64,000 nucleotides of DNA. It comes from Balanoglossus misakiensis (taxonomy: Eukaryota > Hemichordata). How positions within the stretch are numbered: the first letter of the stretch is position 1; each line of letters starts with the position of its first letter. The stretch spans positions 9,610,001-9,674,000 of the forward strand of contig CM082593.2 in the NCBI GenBank assembly GCA_040954595.2, written 5' to 3'. Both the position numbers and the translations under genes were made by a program. The notes beneath the pieces were generated by a model, which did no database searches, was not told the DNA's origin, and saw nothing but the letters and a program-made list of their open reading frames with translations. Shown here one piece after another: positions 21,600-32,679 of this stretch.

Positions 21600-22263
21600 T
21601 GTAGCGGTTGAATTATCAGTCTTCGCTATATTTCTGGGGACGTACGTAGATTGCATTGGTATAGACGCGATTTGATAATAGTTTGGGCATAGCAGAAACT
21701 GTTCACGTGACACTTTCCCGCGCTATCCATATTTGGTAGTTAGTTTGATACTTTTCTGCGAGTTTCTATTGGCTGACATGCCTTGTTTTCGTTGTTGAGT
21801 TTTGGGGCAGAGAGAGAGAGTAAGTTACCGTAATGGCGAAGTAGCAGTGTGTGCAGAGAGACGCGAGGAGAAAGGGTAAGAAACTCGAGCAAGGACTACG
21901 AGAGCCGTCTAGCGTGGCAAGCGCTGCTCTCAAAAGCTCGTAGTTTGCCGTTCCTAGTTCCGCGGGTGGGGAACTACAGTGGGGGAAGTTGTAACCGCAT
22001 TGCTGTGTGGACTGATAGTTTTGTGATAAATCCAGGCGTGTGAGGCCGCTAACCTTGCAGCGATCTCCCGGCCGCTTGAGAACTTTCTCGACCTAGGTAT
22101 GGACTTATCATTGGTGGCAGCGAAAATCTATGAACCCAGCCGGACACGTCACACTCGTGACTGTCGGCGTATGTGAATATTGGTGACAGCAGGACGGTGT
22201 ACGAAATACCCGAGCATCCCGTGGCGTCCGACGGGCTGATCCGACGGCCGGACAAACGCCACA
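21600..22263 (+). mobile_element. LTR with primer-binding site and leader, truncated (copy 1)
   Basis: LTR from TGTAGCGG at 21,600 to TTATCA at 22,110 (511 bp). After one base comes TGGTGGCAGCG (22,112-22,122), complementary to the 3' end of metazoan tRNA-Leu species ending CGCTGCCACCA, which marks a retroelement primer-binding site. About 140 bp of leader follows before a sharp return to satellite. Compared with copy 2, this LTR lacks about 141 bp, including the AATAAA signal. There is no gag or pol and no second LTR. Confidence 0.65.
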
Positions 22264-22400
22264 ATTATTTTCAGGAAAACGAAGAAATTTTGAACTTTCG
22301 CAATTTGGAAAAATTGTCATTTTTGGATGTTTTTCATGAGCTATAACCCATGATTTTTTTTCAAAAAAGTGAAGAAATTTAGAAATTTCGCAAAGTCGAA
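22264..22400 (+). repeat. Short satellite segment between LTR fragment and 239-bp array
   Basis: About one and a half ~88-bp monomers in the same orientation as the main array. Confidence 0.85.
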
Positions 22401-25400
22401 AAATAGCGTCAAGGACACTGTGGTCCCATTTGATGACATAGCACATAGCAACATAGCAATAAGCATATCTGCTCTGGATGCCAAGATATTGAAAAGTAGG
22501 TCAAAGGTCACCTGAGGTCATGCAAAATTTGGGCAAGAAATTTTGACCTTATACTGGTCCATGTTCAATAAAAACCAAAACTATAGCCTTATTGGTTACC
22601 TTGGAATTAGGTTTGCACATAATAAATGAGATATGCAGGTGTCACAGGTGACCCCCAATTTTGGCTTTTCAATTTTAGTGCCAACCCTCCAAACGCTAAG
22701 TCTGTACCTGCTCTGGATGTCAAGATATGGTAAAGTAGGTGAAAGGTCACCTGAGGTCATGCAAAATTTGGGCAAGAAATTTTGACACTATACTGGTCCA
22801 TGTTCAACAAAAACCAAACCTATAGCCTTATTGGTTAGCCTGGAATTAGGTATGCACATAATTAATGAGATATGCAGGTGTCACAGGTGACCCCCAGAAT
22901 TGGCTTTTCAATTTTAGTCCCAACCCTCCAAACGCAAAGTCTGTATCTGCTCTGGATGCCAAGATATGATAAAGTAGGTCAAAGGTCACCTGAAGTCATG
23001 CAAAATTTGGGCAAGAAATTTTGACCTTATACTGGTCCATGTTCAATAAAAACCAAAACTATAGCCTTATTGGTTACCTTGGAATTAGGTATGCACATAA
23101 TTAATGAGATATGCAGGTGTCACAGGTGACCCCCAAGTTTGGCTTTTCAATTTTAGTGCCAACCCTCCAAACGCTAAGTCTGTACCTACACTGGATGCCA
23201 AGATATGGTAAAGTAGGTCAAATATCACCTGAGGTCATGCAAAATTTTGGCAAGAAATTTTGACCCTATACTGGTCCATGTTCAACAAAAACCAAACCTA
23301 TAGCCTTATTGGTTAGCCTGGAATTAGGTATGCACATAATTAATGAGATATGCAGGTGTCACAGGTGACCCCCAGTTTTGGCTTTTAAATTTTAGTCCCA
23401 ACCCTCCAAACACAAAGTCTGTACCTGCTCTGGATGCCAAGATATGATAAAGTAGGTCAAACGTCACCTGAGGTCATGCAAAATTTGGGCAAGAAATGTT
23501 GACCCTATACTGGTCCATGTTCAATAAGAACCAAAACTATAGCCTTATTGGTTAGCGTGGAATTAGGTATGCACATAATTAATGAGATATGCAGGTGTCA
23601 CAGGTGACCCCCAATTTTGGCTTTTCAATTTTAGTCCCAACCCTTCAAACGCTAAGTCTGTACCTGCTCTGGATGCCAAGATATGGTAAAGTTGGTCAAA
23701 GGTCACCTGAGGTCATGCAAAATTTGGGCAAGAAATTTTGACCCTATACTGGTCCATGTTCAACAAAAAACAAACCTATAGCCTTATTGGTTAGCCTGGA
23801 ATTAGGTATGCACATAATTAATGAGATATGCAGGTGTCACAGGTGACCCCCAATTTTGGCTTTTCAATTTTAGTCCCAACCCTCCAAACGCCAAGTCTGT
23901 ACCTGCTCTGGATGCCAAGATATGGTAAAGTTGGTCAAAGGTCACCTGAGGTCATGCAAAATTTGGGCAAGAAATGTTGACCCTATACTTGTCCATGTTC
24001 AACAGAAACCAAACCTATAGCCTTATTGGTTAGCCTGGAATTAGGTATGCACATAATTAATGAGATATGCAGGTGTCACAGGTGACCCCCAATTTTGGCT
24101 TTTCAATTTTAGTCCCAACCCTCCAAACGCCAAGTCTATACCTGCTCTGGATGCCAAGATATTGAAAAGTAGGTCAAAGGTCACCTGAGGTCATGCAAAA
24201 TTTGGGCAAGAAATTTTGACCTTATACTGGTCCATGTTCAATAAAAACCAAAACTATAGCCTTATTGGTTACCTTGGAATTAGGTATGCACATAATTAAT
24301 GAGATATGCAGGTGTCACAGGTGACCCCCAAGTTTGGCTTTTCAATTTTAGTGCCAACCCTCCAAACGCTAAGTCTGTACCTACACTGGATGCCAAGATA
24401 TGGTAAAGTAGGTCAAATATCACCTGAGGTCATGCAAAATTTTGGCAAGAAATTTTGACCCTATACTGGTCCATGTTCAACAAAAACCAAACCTATAGCC
24501 TTATTGGTTAGCCTGGAATTAGGTATGCACATAATTAATGAGATATGCAGGTGTCACAGGTGACCCCCAGTTTTGGCTTTTAAATTTTAGTCCCAACCCT
24601 CCAAACACAAAGTCTGTACCTGCTCTGGATGCCAAGATATGATAAAGTAGGTCAAACGTCACCTGAGGTCATGCAAAATTTGGGCAAGAAATGTTGACCC
24701 TATACTGGTCCATGTTCAATAACAACCAAAACTATAGCCTTATTGGTTAGCGTGGAATTAGGTATGCACATAATTAATGAGATATGCAGGTGTCACAGGT
24801 GACCCCCAATTTTGGCTTTTCAATTTTAGTCCCAACCCTTCAAACGCTAAGTCTGTACCTGCTCTGGATGCCAAGATATGGTAAAGTTGGTCAAAGGTCA
24901 CCTGAGGTCATGCAAAATTTGGGCAAGAAATTTTGACCCTATACTGGTCCATGTTCAACAAAAAACAAACCTATAGCCTTATTGGTTAGCCTGGAATTAG
25001 GTATGCACATAATTAATGAGATATGCAGGTGTCACAGGTGACCCCCAATTTTGGCTTTTCAATTTTAGTCCCAACCCTCCAAACGCCAAGTCTGTACCTG
25101 CTCTGGATGCCAAGATATGGTAAAGTTGGTCAAAGGTCACCTGAGGTCATGCAAAATTTGGGCAAGAAATGTTGACCCTATACTTGTCCATGTTCAACAG
25201 AAACCAAACCTATAGCCTTATTGGTTAGCCTGGAATTAGGTATGCACATAATTAATGAGATATGCAGGTGTCACAGGTGACCCCCAATTTTGGCTTTTCA
25301 ATTTTAGTCCCAACCCTCCAAACGCCAAGTCTATACCTGCTCTGGATGCCAAGATATGGAAAAGTAGGTCAAAGGTCACCTGAGGTCATGCAAAATTTGG

Positions 25401-26309
25401 GCAAGAAATTTTGACCCTATACTGGTCCATGTTCAACAAAAACCAAACCTATAGCCCTATTGGTTAGCCTGGAATTATGTATGCACATAATTAATGAGAT
25501 ATGCAGATGTCACAGGTGACCCATATTTTGGCTTTTCAATTTTAGTCCCAACCCTCCAAACGCCAAGTCTGTACCTGCTCTGGATGCCGAGATATAGGAA
25601 AGTAGGTCAAAGGTCACCTGAGGTCGCCCAAAATTTTGGCAAGAAATTTTGACCCTATACTGGTCCATGTCCCACAAGAACGAAACCTCTAGCCCTATTA
25701 GTTAGCCCGGAATTAAGTATGCACATAATTAATGTGTTAAGCAGGTGTTACAGGTGAGCCCAAAAATTTGCCTTTTATTTTGGCCCCATTGTGCTCACTG
25801 ACCAATAGACAGTCACTGTACAGGACTATTGCACAGACCAGAATTCCACAATAAGATGTGGACATAGCTTAACCATAGAGGTATAAGTAAAGTTATAAAT
25901 TTAATAAAAAGACTAAAAAATTCATAAAAAATAAAACATCCATGATATCAACTGAACACTTACAGGTCGGTGTGAGGTTGACATAAGGTACAAGCATACT
26001 AATTTTCAAAGCAATCTGACCAGTAATTGTTGACTTGCAGAGTTTTGATCAATTTCACATTTTACAAGCTAATTTGCATATTTTTGGGCCTGGCAACTTC
26101 GTTTTGACAAACTCCCATCTACAGTCCTGCCTGCACCTACACATCTAATATTGAGGTGATACGTGCAGCGGTTTTCAAGTTTTTGATGTGGACGGACATA
26201 CAGACATTCATCCATACATACATACATCCATCCATCCATCCATACATACATACAGACGCAACCCATCCCATAAGGTCCCATGGTATATAGGCCTATACCA
26301 ATGGGACCT
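22401..26309 (-). mobile_element. Complete 239-bp-unit element with hairpin end (long array)
   Basis: Left end AATAGCGTCAAGGACACTG and GGTCCCATTT. Then about 13-14 head-to-tail units of 239 bp (for example AAGTCTG at 23,654, 23,893 and 24,132). Then a unique segment, a CATA/CATC tetranucleotide microsatellite (about 26,200-26,255), and a palindrome at 26,273-26,309 beginning AGGTCCCATGG and ending ATGGGACCT. Core tandem repeats plus tetranucleotide tract plus terminal hairpin is the layout of pearl/CvA and other Helentron-derived non-autonomous elements; this family assignment is an inference. Non-coding. In relation to those elements, it reads on the - strand (hairpin as 3' end would instead be +). 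Confidence 0.7.
22997..25385. repeat. 1,195-bp higher-order repeat (5 x 239 bp), two copies
   Basis: Within the long array, a block of five 239-bp units is repeated almost exactly. The diagnostic variant CTACACTGG occurs at 23,186 and 24,381, exactly 1,195 bp apart, and neighbouring variants (CAAATATCACC, AGCGTGGAATTAGG, ACAAAAAACAAACC) recur in the same order. One difference seen is AATAAGAACC versus AATAACAACC. This indicates a recent unequal exchange. Confidence 0.85.
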
Positions 26310-26689
26310 AAAAATTGTCATTTTGAGATGATGTTCATCAGCTATGACCCATGATTTTTTTCAAAAAAGTGAAGAAATTTTGAACTTTCGCAAAGTCGAA
26401 AAATTGTCATTTTTGGATGATTTGCATGAGCTATAACGCATGATTTTTTTCTTCAAAAATGTGAAGAAATATTGAACTTTCGCAATGTGGAAAAATTGTA
26501 ATTTTGGATGATTTTCATAAGCTATAACCCATGATTTTTTTCAAAAAAACGAAAAAAATTTGAACTTTCTCGAAGTCGAAAAATTGTAATTTTTTGATGG
26601 TTTTCATGAGCTGTAACCCATGACTTTTTTCAAAAAATGAAGAAATTTTGAACTTTCGCAAAGTCGAAAAATTGTTATTTTTGGATGAT
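26310..26689 (+). repeat. Satellite block 4
   Basis: ~88-bp monomers, same orientation. It ends at TTATTTTTGGATGATTTTC, immediately before the LINE tail. Confidence 0.9.
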
Positions 26690-27545
26690 TTTCATTTCAT
26701 TTTATTTCATTTCATAGAACTGCTGATGGATAAAAACTTTTCCTATGACGTTCTGATTTTGTTGCAATTGAGCGGTAACGCTTGCCTGATTGCAAAAGTG
26801 AAAACTGATGAAAGGCAGGATGAGAAGAATCGGAGAGTATAGACTTTGTTTTCTTGTGCATCCTAGATCTGTATAGGTCATCTAATTGAGGCAGGTTTAC
26901 ACCAATAATGCGCTCAGCAGAACGTATTACTCTGTTTAATAGACGGCGGTCTCCAACAGTTGAACTCCCGTACCAGACAGCAATGGAGACTGTCAACACA
27001 CCCTCGACAACTGCCCGATAAAATTTTATCAGGAGATCCCTGCTAAGACCGAAGCCCGCCAGCCCTCGTAGAAAGAACAATCGTAGCTGAGCTTTCTGAA
27101 CACAATGCTCGACGTGCGCCTGCCAGGTTAAATCACTAGAGATGTGGATGTCGAGGAATTTAAAGGTGTCAACTATCTCGACATCTGTACCATTGATAGA
27201 CAAAGGTGTGAGGGGGGTCTTATTCCTCCGAAAATCGATAATGATCTCCTTTGTCTTGCTAACATTTAATTCTAAGTTATTGGCAGCACACCACATCACC
27301 AATTCATCAACCTGGCGGCGATAATTGATCTCATTTTCGTCAATCAGCCCAGCAACAGTTGTATCATCTGCAAATTTAATAGTGAGACAGTTTTCAAACC
27401 ACGATATGCAATCCGAAGTCATTAGAGAATAAAGCAATGGAGACAGGGCACAACATTGTGGTGCACCTGTATTCAAAACCAGTGTTTTAGAATATCGTGA
27501 ACCTATTCTGACCATCTGTGGTCGGCCTGTAAGAAAATTATCCAA
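26690..27545 (-). mobile_element. 5'-truncated CR1/L2-like LINE, reverse transcriptase fragment
   Basis: On the - strand an open stretch of about 270 codons covers the second half of a non-LTR reverse transcriptase. It has GAPQCCALSPLLYSL (usually GAPQGC; the Gly-to-Cys change is probably inactivating), then KFADDTTVAGLI with the FADD catalytic motif, then NNLELNVSKTKEIIIDFRR, FKFLDIHIS, and the thumb-like region ending in LLQSGKRYRSI. Fingers and endonuclease are missing. The 3' end has TTTCA/TGAAA short repeats (26,692-26,716) like a LINE tail. The frame extends past 27,545 only into satellite. Clade is judged from motif wording and is not certain. Confidence 0.8.
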
Positions 27546-28072
27546 AAATAACCCATGACTTTTTTTTCCAAAAATGTGAAGAGACGTTGAACTTTCGCAA
27601 AGTCGAAATATTGTCATTTTGGACGATTTTTATGACCCATGATTTTTTTTCAAAACAGTGAAGAAATTTTGAACTTTCGCAAAGACGAAAAATTGTCATT
27701 TTTGGATGATTTTAATGAGCTATAACGCATGATTTTTTTCTTCAAAAATGTGAAGAAATGTTAAACTTTCGCAAAGTCGAAAAATACACATTTTTGGACA
27801 ATTTTCATGAGCTGCAGCCCAAGAAATTTCGAACTTTCGCAAAGTCGATTTTTTTTTTATTTTTGGATGATTTTCAAGAGCTCAAACCCATGATTTTGTC
27901 CCAATAATGTGAAGAGATGTTGAACTTTCGCAAAGTCGAAAAATTGTCATTTTTTGACGATTTTCATGACCTATAACCCATAATTTTTTTCTTAAAAAAT
28001 GTGAAGAAATTTTGAACTTTCGCAAAGTCGAAAAATTTTTTGATGGTTTTCATGAGCTGTAACCCATGATTT
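27546..28072 (+). repeat. Satellite block 5
   Basis: ~88-bp monomers, same orientation, starting with the inverse of the sequence that precedes the LINE (GAAAATTATCCAAAAATAA). It ends at the LTR. Confidence 0.9.
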
Positions 28073-28877
28073 TGTAGCGGTTGAATTATCATTCTTCGCT
28101 ATATTTCTGGGGACGTACGTAGATTGCATTGGTATAGACGCGATTTGATAATAGTTTGGGCATAGCAGAAACTGTTCACGTGACACTTTCCCGCGCTATC
28201 CATATTTGGTAGTTAGTTTGATACTTTTCTGTGAGTTTCTATTGGCTGACATGCCTTGTTTTCGTTGTTGAGTTTTGGGGCAGAGAGAGAGAGTAAGTGA
28301 CCGTAATGGCGAAGTAGCAGTGTGTGCAGAGAGACGCGAGGAGAAAGGGTAAGAAACTCGAGCACGGACTATGAGAGCCGTCTAGCGTGGCAAGCGCTGC
28401 TCTCAAAAGCTCGTAGTTTGCCGTTCCTAGTTCCGCGGGTGGCGATGTATCCCGTCTTTTGAACTTTCGTTAGAGTACGGGCAGATCGAGACTGGAGACG
28501 AGTGAGATAGAGATTAGCAGCGTAGAACAGGGACGACGTGACCAGACTGCCGTGTTGTATTCCTTCTGAGTTGTGTTGATGAAATAAATACAGTGGGGGA
28601 AGTTGTAACCGCATTGCTGTGTGGACTGATAGTTTTGTGATAAATCCAGGCGTGTGAGGCCGCTAACCTTGCAGCGATCTCCCGGCCGCTTGAGAACTTT
28701 CTCGACCTAGGTATGGACCTATCATTGGTGGCAGCGAAAATCTATGAACCCAGCCGGACACGTCACACTCGTGACTGTCGGCGTATGTGAATATTGGTGA
28801 CAGCAGGACGGTGTACGAAATACCCGAGCATCCCGTGGCGTCCGACGGGCCGATCCGACGGCCGGGCAAACGCCACA
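28073..28877 (+). mobile_element. LTR with primer-binding site and leader, truncated (copy 2)
   Basis: LTR from TGTAGCGG at 28,073 to CTATCA at 28,724 (652 bp), with AATAAA at 28,583-28,588. A tRNA-Leu-type primer-binding site TGGTGGCAGCG lies at 28,726-28,736, then a leader of about 140 bp. It shares both junctions with copy 1, so the two are one insertion copied by segmental duplication. This copy keeps the 141-bp internal part missing from copy 1 and therefore shows the fuller LTR. No coding region follows. Confidence 0.7.
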
Positions 28878-29012
28878 ATTTTTTTCAGGAAAACGAAGAA
28901 ATTTTGAACTATCGCAATTAGGAAAAATTGTCATTTTTGGATGTTTTTCATGAGCTATAACCCATGATTTTTTTCAAAAAAGTGAAGAAATTTAGAAATT
29001 TCGCAAAGTCGA
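28878..29012 (+). repeat. Short satellite segment
   Basis: One and a half ~88-bp monomers, as after LTR copy 1, supporting duplication of the whole LTR-satellite-array arrangement. Confidence 0.85.
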
Positions 29013-31235
29013 AAAATAGCGTCAAGGACACTGTGGTCCCATTTGAGGACATAGCACATAGCAACATAGCAATAAGCATATCTGCTCTGGATGCCAAGAT
29101 ATTGAAAAGTAGGTCAAAGGTCACCTGAGGTCATGCAAAATTTGGGCATAAAAATTTGACCCTATACTGGTCCATGTTCAACAAAAACCAAACATATAGC
29201 CCTATTGGTTAGCCTGGAATTAGGTATGCACATAATTAATGAGATATGAAGGTGTCACAGGTGACCCCCAATTTTGGCTTTTCAATTTTAGTCCCAACCC
29301 TCCTAACGCAAAGTCTGTACCTGCTCTGGATGCCAAGATATGATAAAGTAGGTCAAAGGTCACCTGAAATCATGCAAAATTTGGGCAAGAAATTTTGACC
29401 CTATACTGGTCCATGTTCAATAAAAACCAAAACTATAGCCTTATTGGTTACCTTGGAATTAGGTATGCACATAATTGATGAGATATGCAGGTGTCACAGG
29501 TGACCCCCAAGTTTGGCTTTTCAATTTTAGTGCCAACCCTGCAAACGCTAAGTCTGTACCTGCTCTGGATGCCAAGATATGGTAAAGTAGGTCAAATATC
29601 ACCTGAGGTCATGCAAAATTTTGGCAAGAAATTTTGACCCTATACTGGTCCATGTTCAACAAAAATCAAACCTATAGCCTTATTGGTTAGCCTGGAATTA
29701 GGTATGCACATAATTAATGAGATATGCAGGTGTCACAGGTGACCCCCAGTTTTGGCTTTTAAATTTTAGTCCCAACCCTCCAAACACAAAGTCTGTACTT
29801 GCTCTGGATGCCAAGATATTGAAAAGTAGGTCAAAGGTCACCTGAGGTCATGCAAAATTTTGGCAAGAAATTTTGACCCTATACAGGTCCATATTCAACA
29901 AAAACCAAACCTATAGCCTTATTGGTTAGCCTGGAATTAGGTATGTACATAATTAATGAGATATGCAGGTGTCACAGGTGATCCCCAATTTCGGCTTTTC
30001 AATTTTAGTGCCAACCCTCCAAACGCTAAGTCTGTACCTGCTCTGGATGCCAAGATATGGTAAAGTAGGTCAAAGGTCACCTGAGGTCATGCAAAATTTA
30101 GGCAAGAAATTTGGACCCTATACTGGTCCATGTTCAACAGAAACCAAACCTATAGCCTTATTGGTTAGCCTGGAATTAGGTATGCACATAATTAATGAGA
30201 TATGCAGGTGTCACAGGTGACCCCCAATTTTGGCTTTTCAATTTTAGTCCCAACCCTCCAAACGCCAAGTCTGTACCTGCTCTGGATGCCAAGATATGGT
30301 AAAGTTGGTCAAAGGTCACCTGAGGTCATGCAAAATTTGGGCAAGAAATTTTGACCCTATACTGGTCCATGTTCAACAAAAACCAAACCTATAGCCCTAT
30401 TGGTTAGCCTGGAATTATGTATGCACATTATTAATGAGATATGCAGATGTCTCAGGTGACCCATATTTTGGCTTTTCAATTTTAGTCCCAACCCTCCAAA
30501 CGCCAAGTCTGTACCTGCTCTGGATGCCGAGATATAGGAAAGTAGGTCAAAGGTCACCTGAGGTCAGCCAAAATTTTGGCAAGAAATTTTGACCCTATAC
30601 TGGTCCATGTCCCACAAGAACGAAACCTCTAGCCCTATTAGTTAGCCCGGATTTAGGTATGCACATAATTAATGTTTTAAGCAGGTGTTACAGGTGAGCC
30701 CAAAAATTTGCCTTTTCTTTTGGCCCCATTGTGCTCACTGACCAATAGACAGTGACTGTACAGGACTATTGCACAGACCAGAATTCCACAATAAGATGTG
30801 GACATAGCTTAACCATAGAGGTATAAGTAAAGTTATAAATTTAATAAAAAGACTAAAAAATTCATAAAAAAATAAAACATCCATGATATCAACTGAACAC
30901 TTACAGGTCGGTGTGAGGTTGACATAAGGTACATGCATACTAATTTTCAAAGCAATCTGACCAGTAATTGTTGACTTACAGAGTTTTGATCAATTTCACA
31001 TTTTACAAGCTAATTTGCATATTTTTGGGCCTGGCAACTTCGTTTGGACAAACTCCCATCTACAGTCCTGCCTGCACCTACACATCAAATATTGAGGTGA
31101 TACGCGCAGCGGTTTTCAAGTTTTTGATGTGGACGGACATACAGACATACATCCATACATACATACATCCATCCATCCATCCATACATACATCCAAACGC
31201 AACCCATCCCATAAGGTCCCATGGTATATAGGCCT
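29013..31235 (-). mobile_element. 239-bp-unit element, second copy, split at its hairpin
   Basis: The same ends as the copy at 22.4-26.3 kb, but with only about seven core units. Its hairpin begins AGGTCCCATGG at 31,214 and is cut after GGCCT at 31,235 by a 5,778-bp insertion. The second half of the hairpin, beginning ATACCAATGGG, resumes at 37,014 with no bases lost. A tetranucleotide CATA/CATC tract lies at about 31,142-31,195. Non-coding. Confidence 0.75.
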
Positions 31236-31703
31236 TTATTACACCTTACGTATTATACCATATTCGTGATTGGCTGAGACGCGCTCACGTGATATAGAAA
31301 AAAAAGTGATATAACATGGCTAGAGTTGATAAAGCCCAGTCGCGTGCGCTGATATTGCCCGCTGGGTTGTTTTGTGTTCTGCGCGCGACTTCTGCGCGTT
31401 CCAAACTGTCGTTCAATGGCTTCCTCCACGATCAGTCAACTCCCGCATCTATGGCTTCAAAGCGACACATAGGCTTAACACCTGTTCAACTGGACGATAT
31501 TTTACCACAAACGGACAGTAAATACAACAAAATCGCAACCAACAGTGCAGTATTTTCAAAATAATCTAAGTTCGAAGTAGGTATCGTATAATTCTTGGGA
31601 GATCGAGACATTTTACATTCTCAGCAACGTACGACATATGGACGCGCGTCTACGTTCTTCTATGCCTGCCTTGTATGTACGTTCAAATGTTCGGCGTAAT
31701 AAA
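31236..31703. mobile_element. MITE-like segment at left end of the 5.8-kb insertion
   Basis: It starts TTATTACACC (31,237) and ends GGCGTAATAA (about 31,693-31,702), imperfect 10-bp inverted ends. Contains a GC-richer stretch with an 82-codon frame (31,316-31,564) whose end (LTPVQLDDILPQTDSKYNKIA) faintly recalls the N-terminal part of Crypton-derived/ZMYM-type proteins; this is weak and from memory. It may be a separate small element next to the transposon, or its true left end. Confidence 0.35.
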
Positions 31704-31792
31704 ATTAATAACACATGATAGCGAGGGCAATATCACGATTTGAAGCCTACTCTCAGGCTGGTGATCTCTGACCACAATATTGATGATACCCT
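31704..31792 (+). repeat. Left terminal inverted repeat of the two-gene transposon
   Basis: Matches the reverse complement of 36,921-37,013 over about 85-90 bp. The core TGATAGCGAGGGCAATATCA is exact. Confidence 0.75.
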
Positions 31793-32679
31793 CGCACTAC
31801 GGTCCAGGAGGCGCCCTCTCAGTTAAATTTCTGCATCCATTTGTTATTGCTCATGAATAATTCATTAGGTACAATGGCGGGTTTTTCGATCCAGCACTGC
31901 AACGGAACTAATTAATATGCAGGTGAGTGTATCTTGTAATTAACGCCAATTTCAGTGATTCCAATGAGATATGGAAGGCATATGCAATGTACGGGTTCTT
32001 TTATGTGAATAGCTGTGAATATTTCTCATGCCCTAGATCACAAAACAGCGATCTCCTGATCGGTAGTTTGGTTACTATGCAAACCTAAGCCACATAGCAA
32101 CAGTTGCATTGTGCGGATTACTCTACGATTTGGAGAGTTTTGGTGTACTTATTTTGAAAATAAAACGATACGATTTTTCTTTAATGTATAGAGTTACATA
32201 GCTGGGATTTGGGTGAAAATTCTCACCTTTTGTTGAAATTCAACCAAGCGAAACTTGTCGAGTTGCGTGCGTGCGCTATGCGTGAACGATTGTCATTGTA
32301 AACAATGGCGCGGAGGTCGCTTTCATCAACACAGGGCAACATATTGATGGTTTTTATGATTTAACTGGGCGGTAAATTACAATTTTAAACCTAACATATT
32401 CATTTTAGATTGTTAGAAAACAGTAATGTATTGGAAAAATGGCTAAGAAATAATTAATAAAAAAACGGAACCTGAGAGAAAATGAACGCTTGGGGGCTTA
32501 CATTGACCTATGATGTACGCATGTACACCCTGTGATGTGCTGTTGATGTTGACATATATTTAAACTTAAGCTCATACCATATTTAAATAAACAAAATAGT
32601 CTCAACAGGTGTATGTCACTCTAATTCTGTTTCAGGCAGTTTTACCAACATATATTAATCAAAAGAAATACTGGTAAGA

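Noticed and set aside
22401-26309. Possible CRISPR array (regular repeats)
   Set aside because: Units are 239 bp with no unique spacers, in an animal genome, inside an element with a hairpin end; simple tandem repeats.
31316-31564. 82-codon frame as a Crypton-type recombinase gene
   Set aside because: Only a faint resemblance at its end; no catalytic region. Kept only as a remark on the MITE-like segment.
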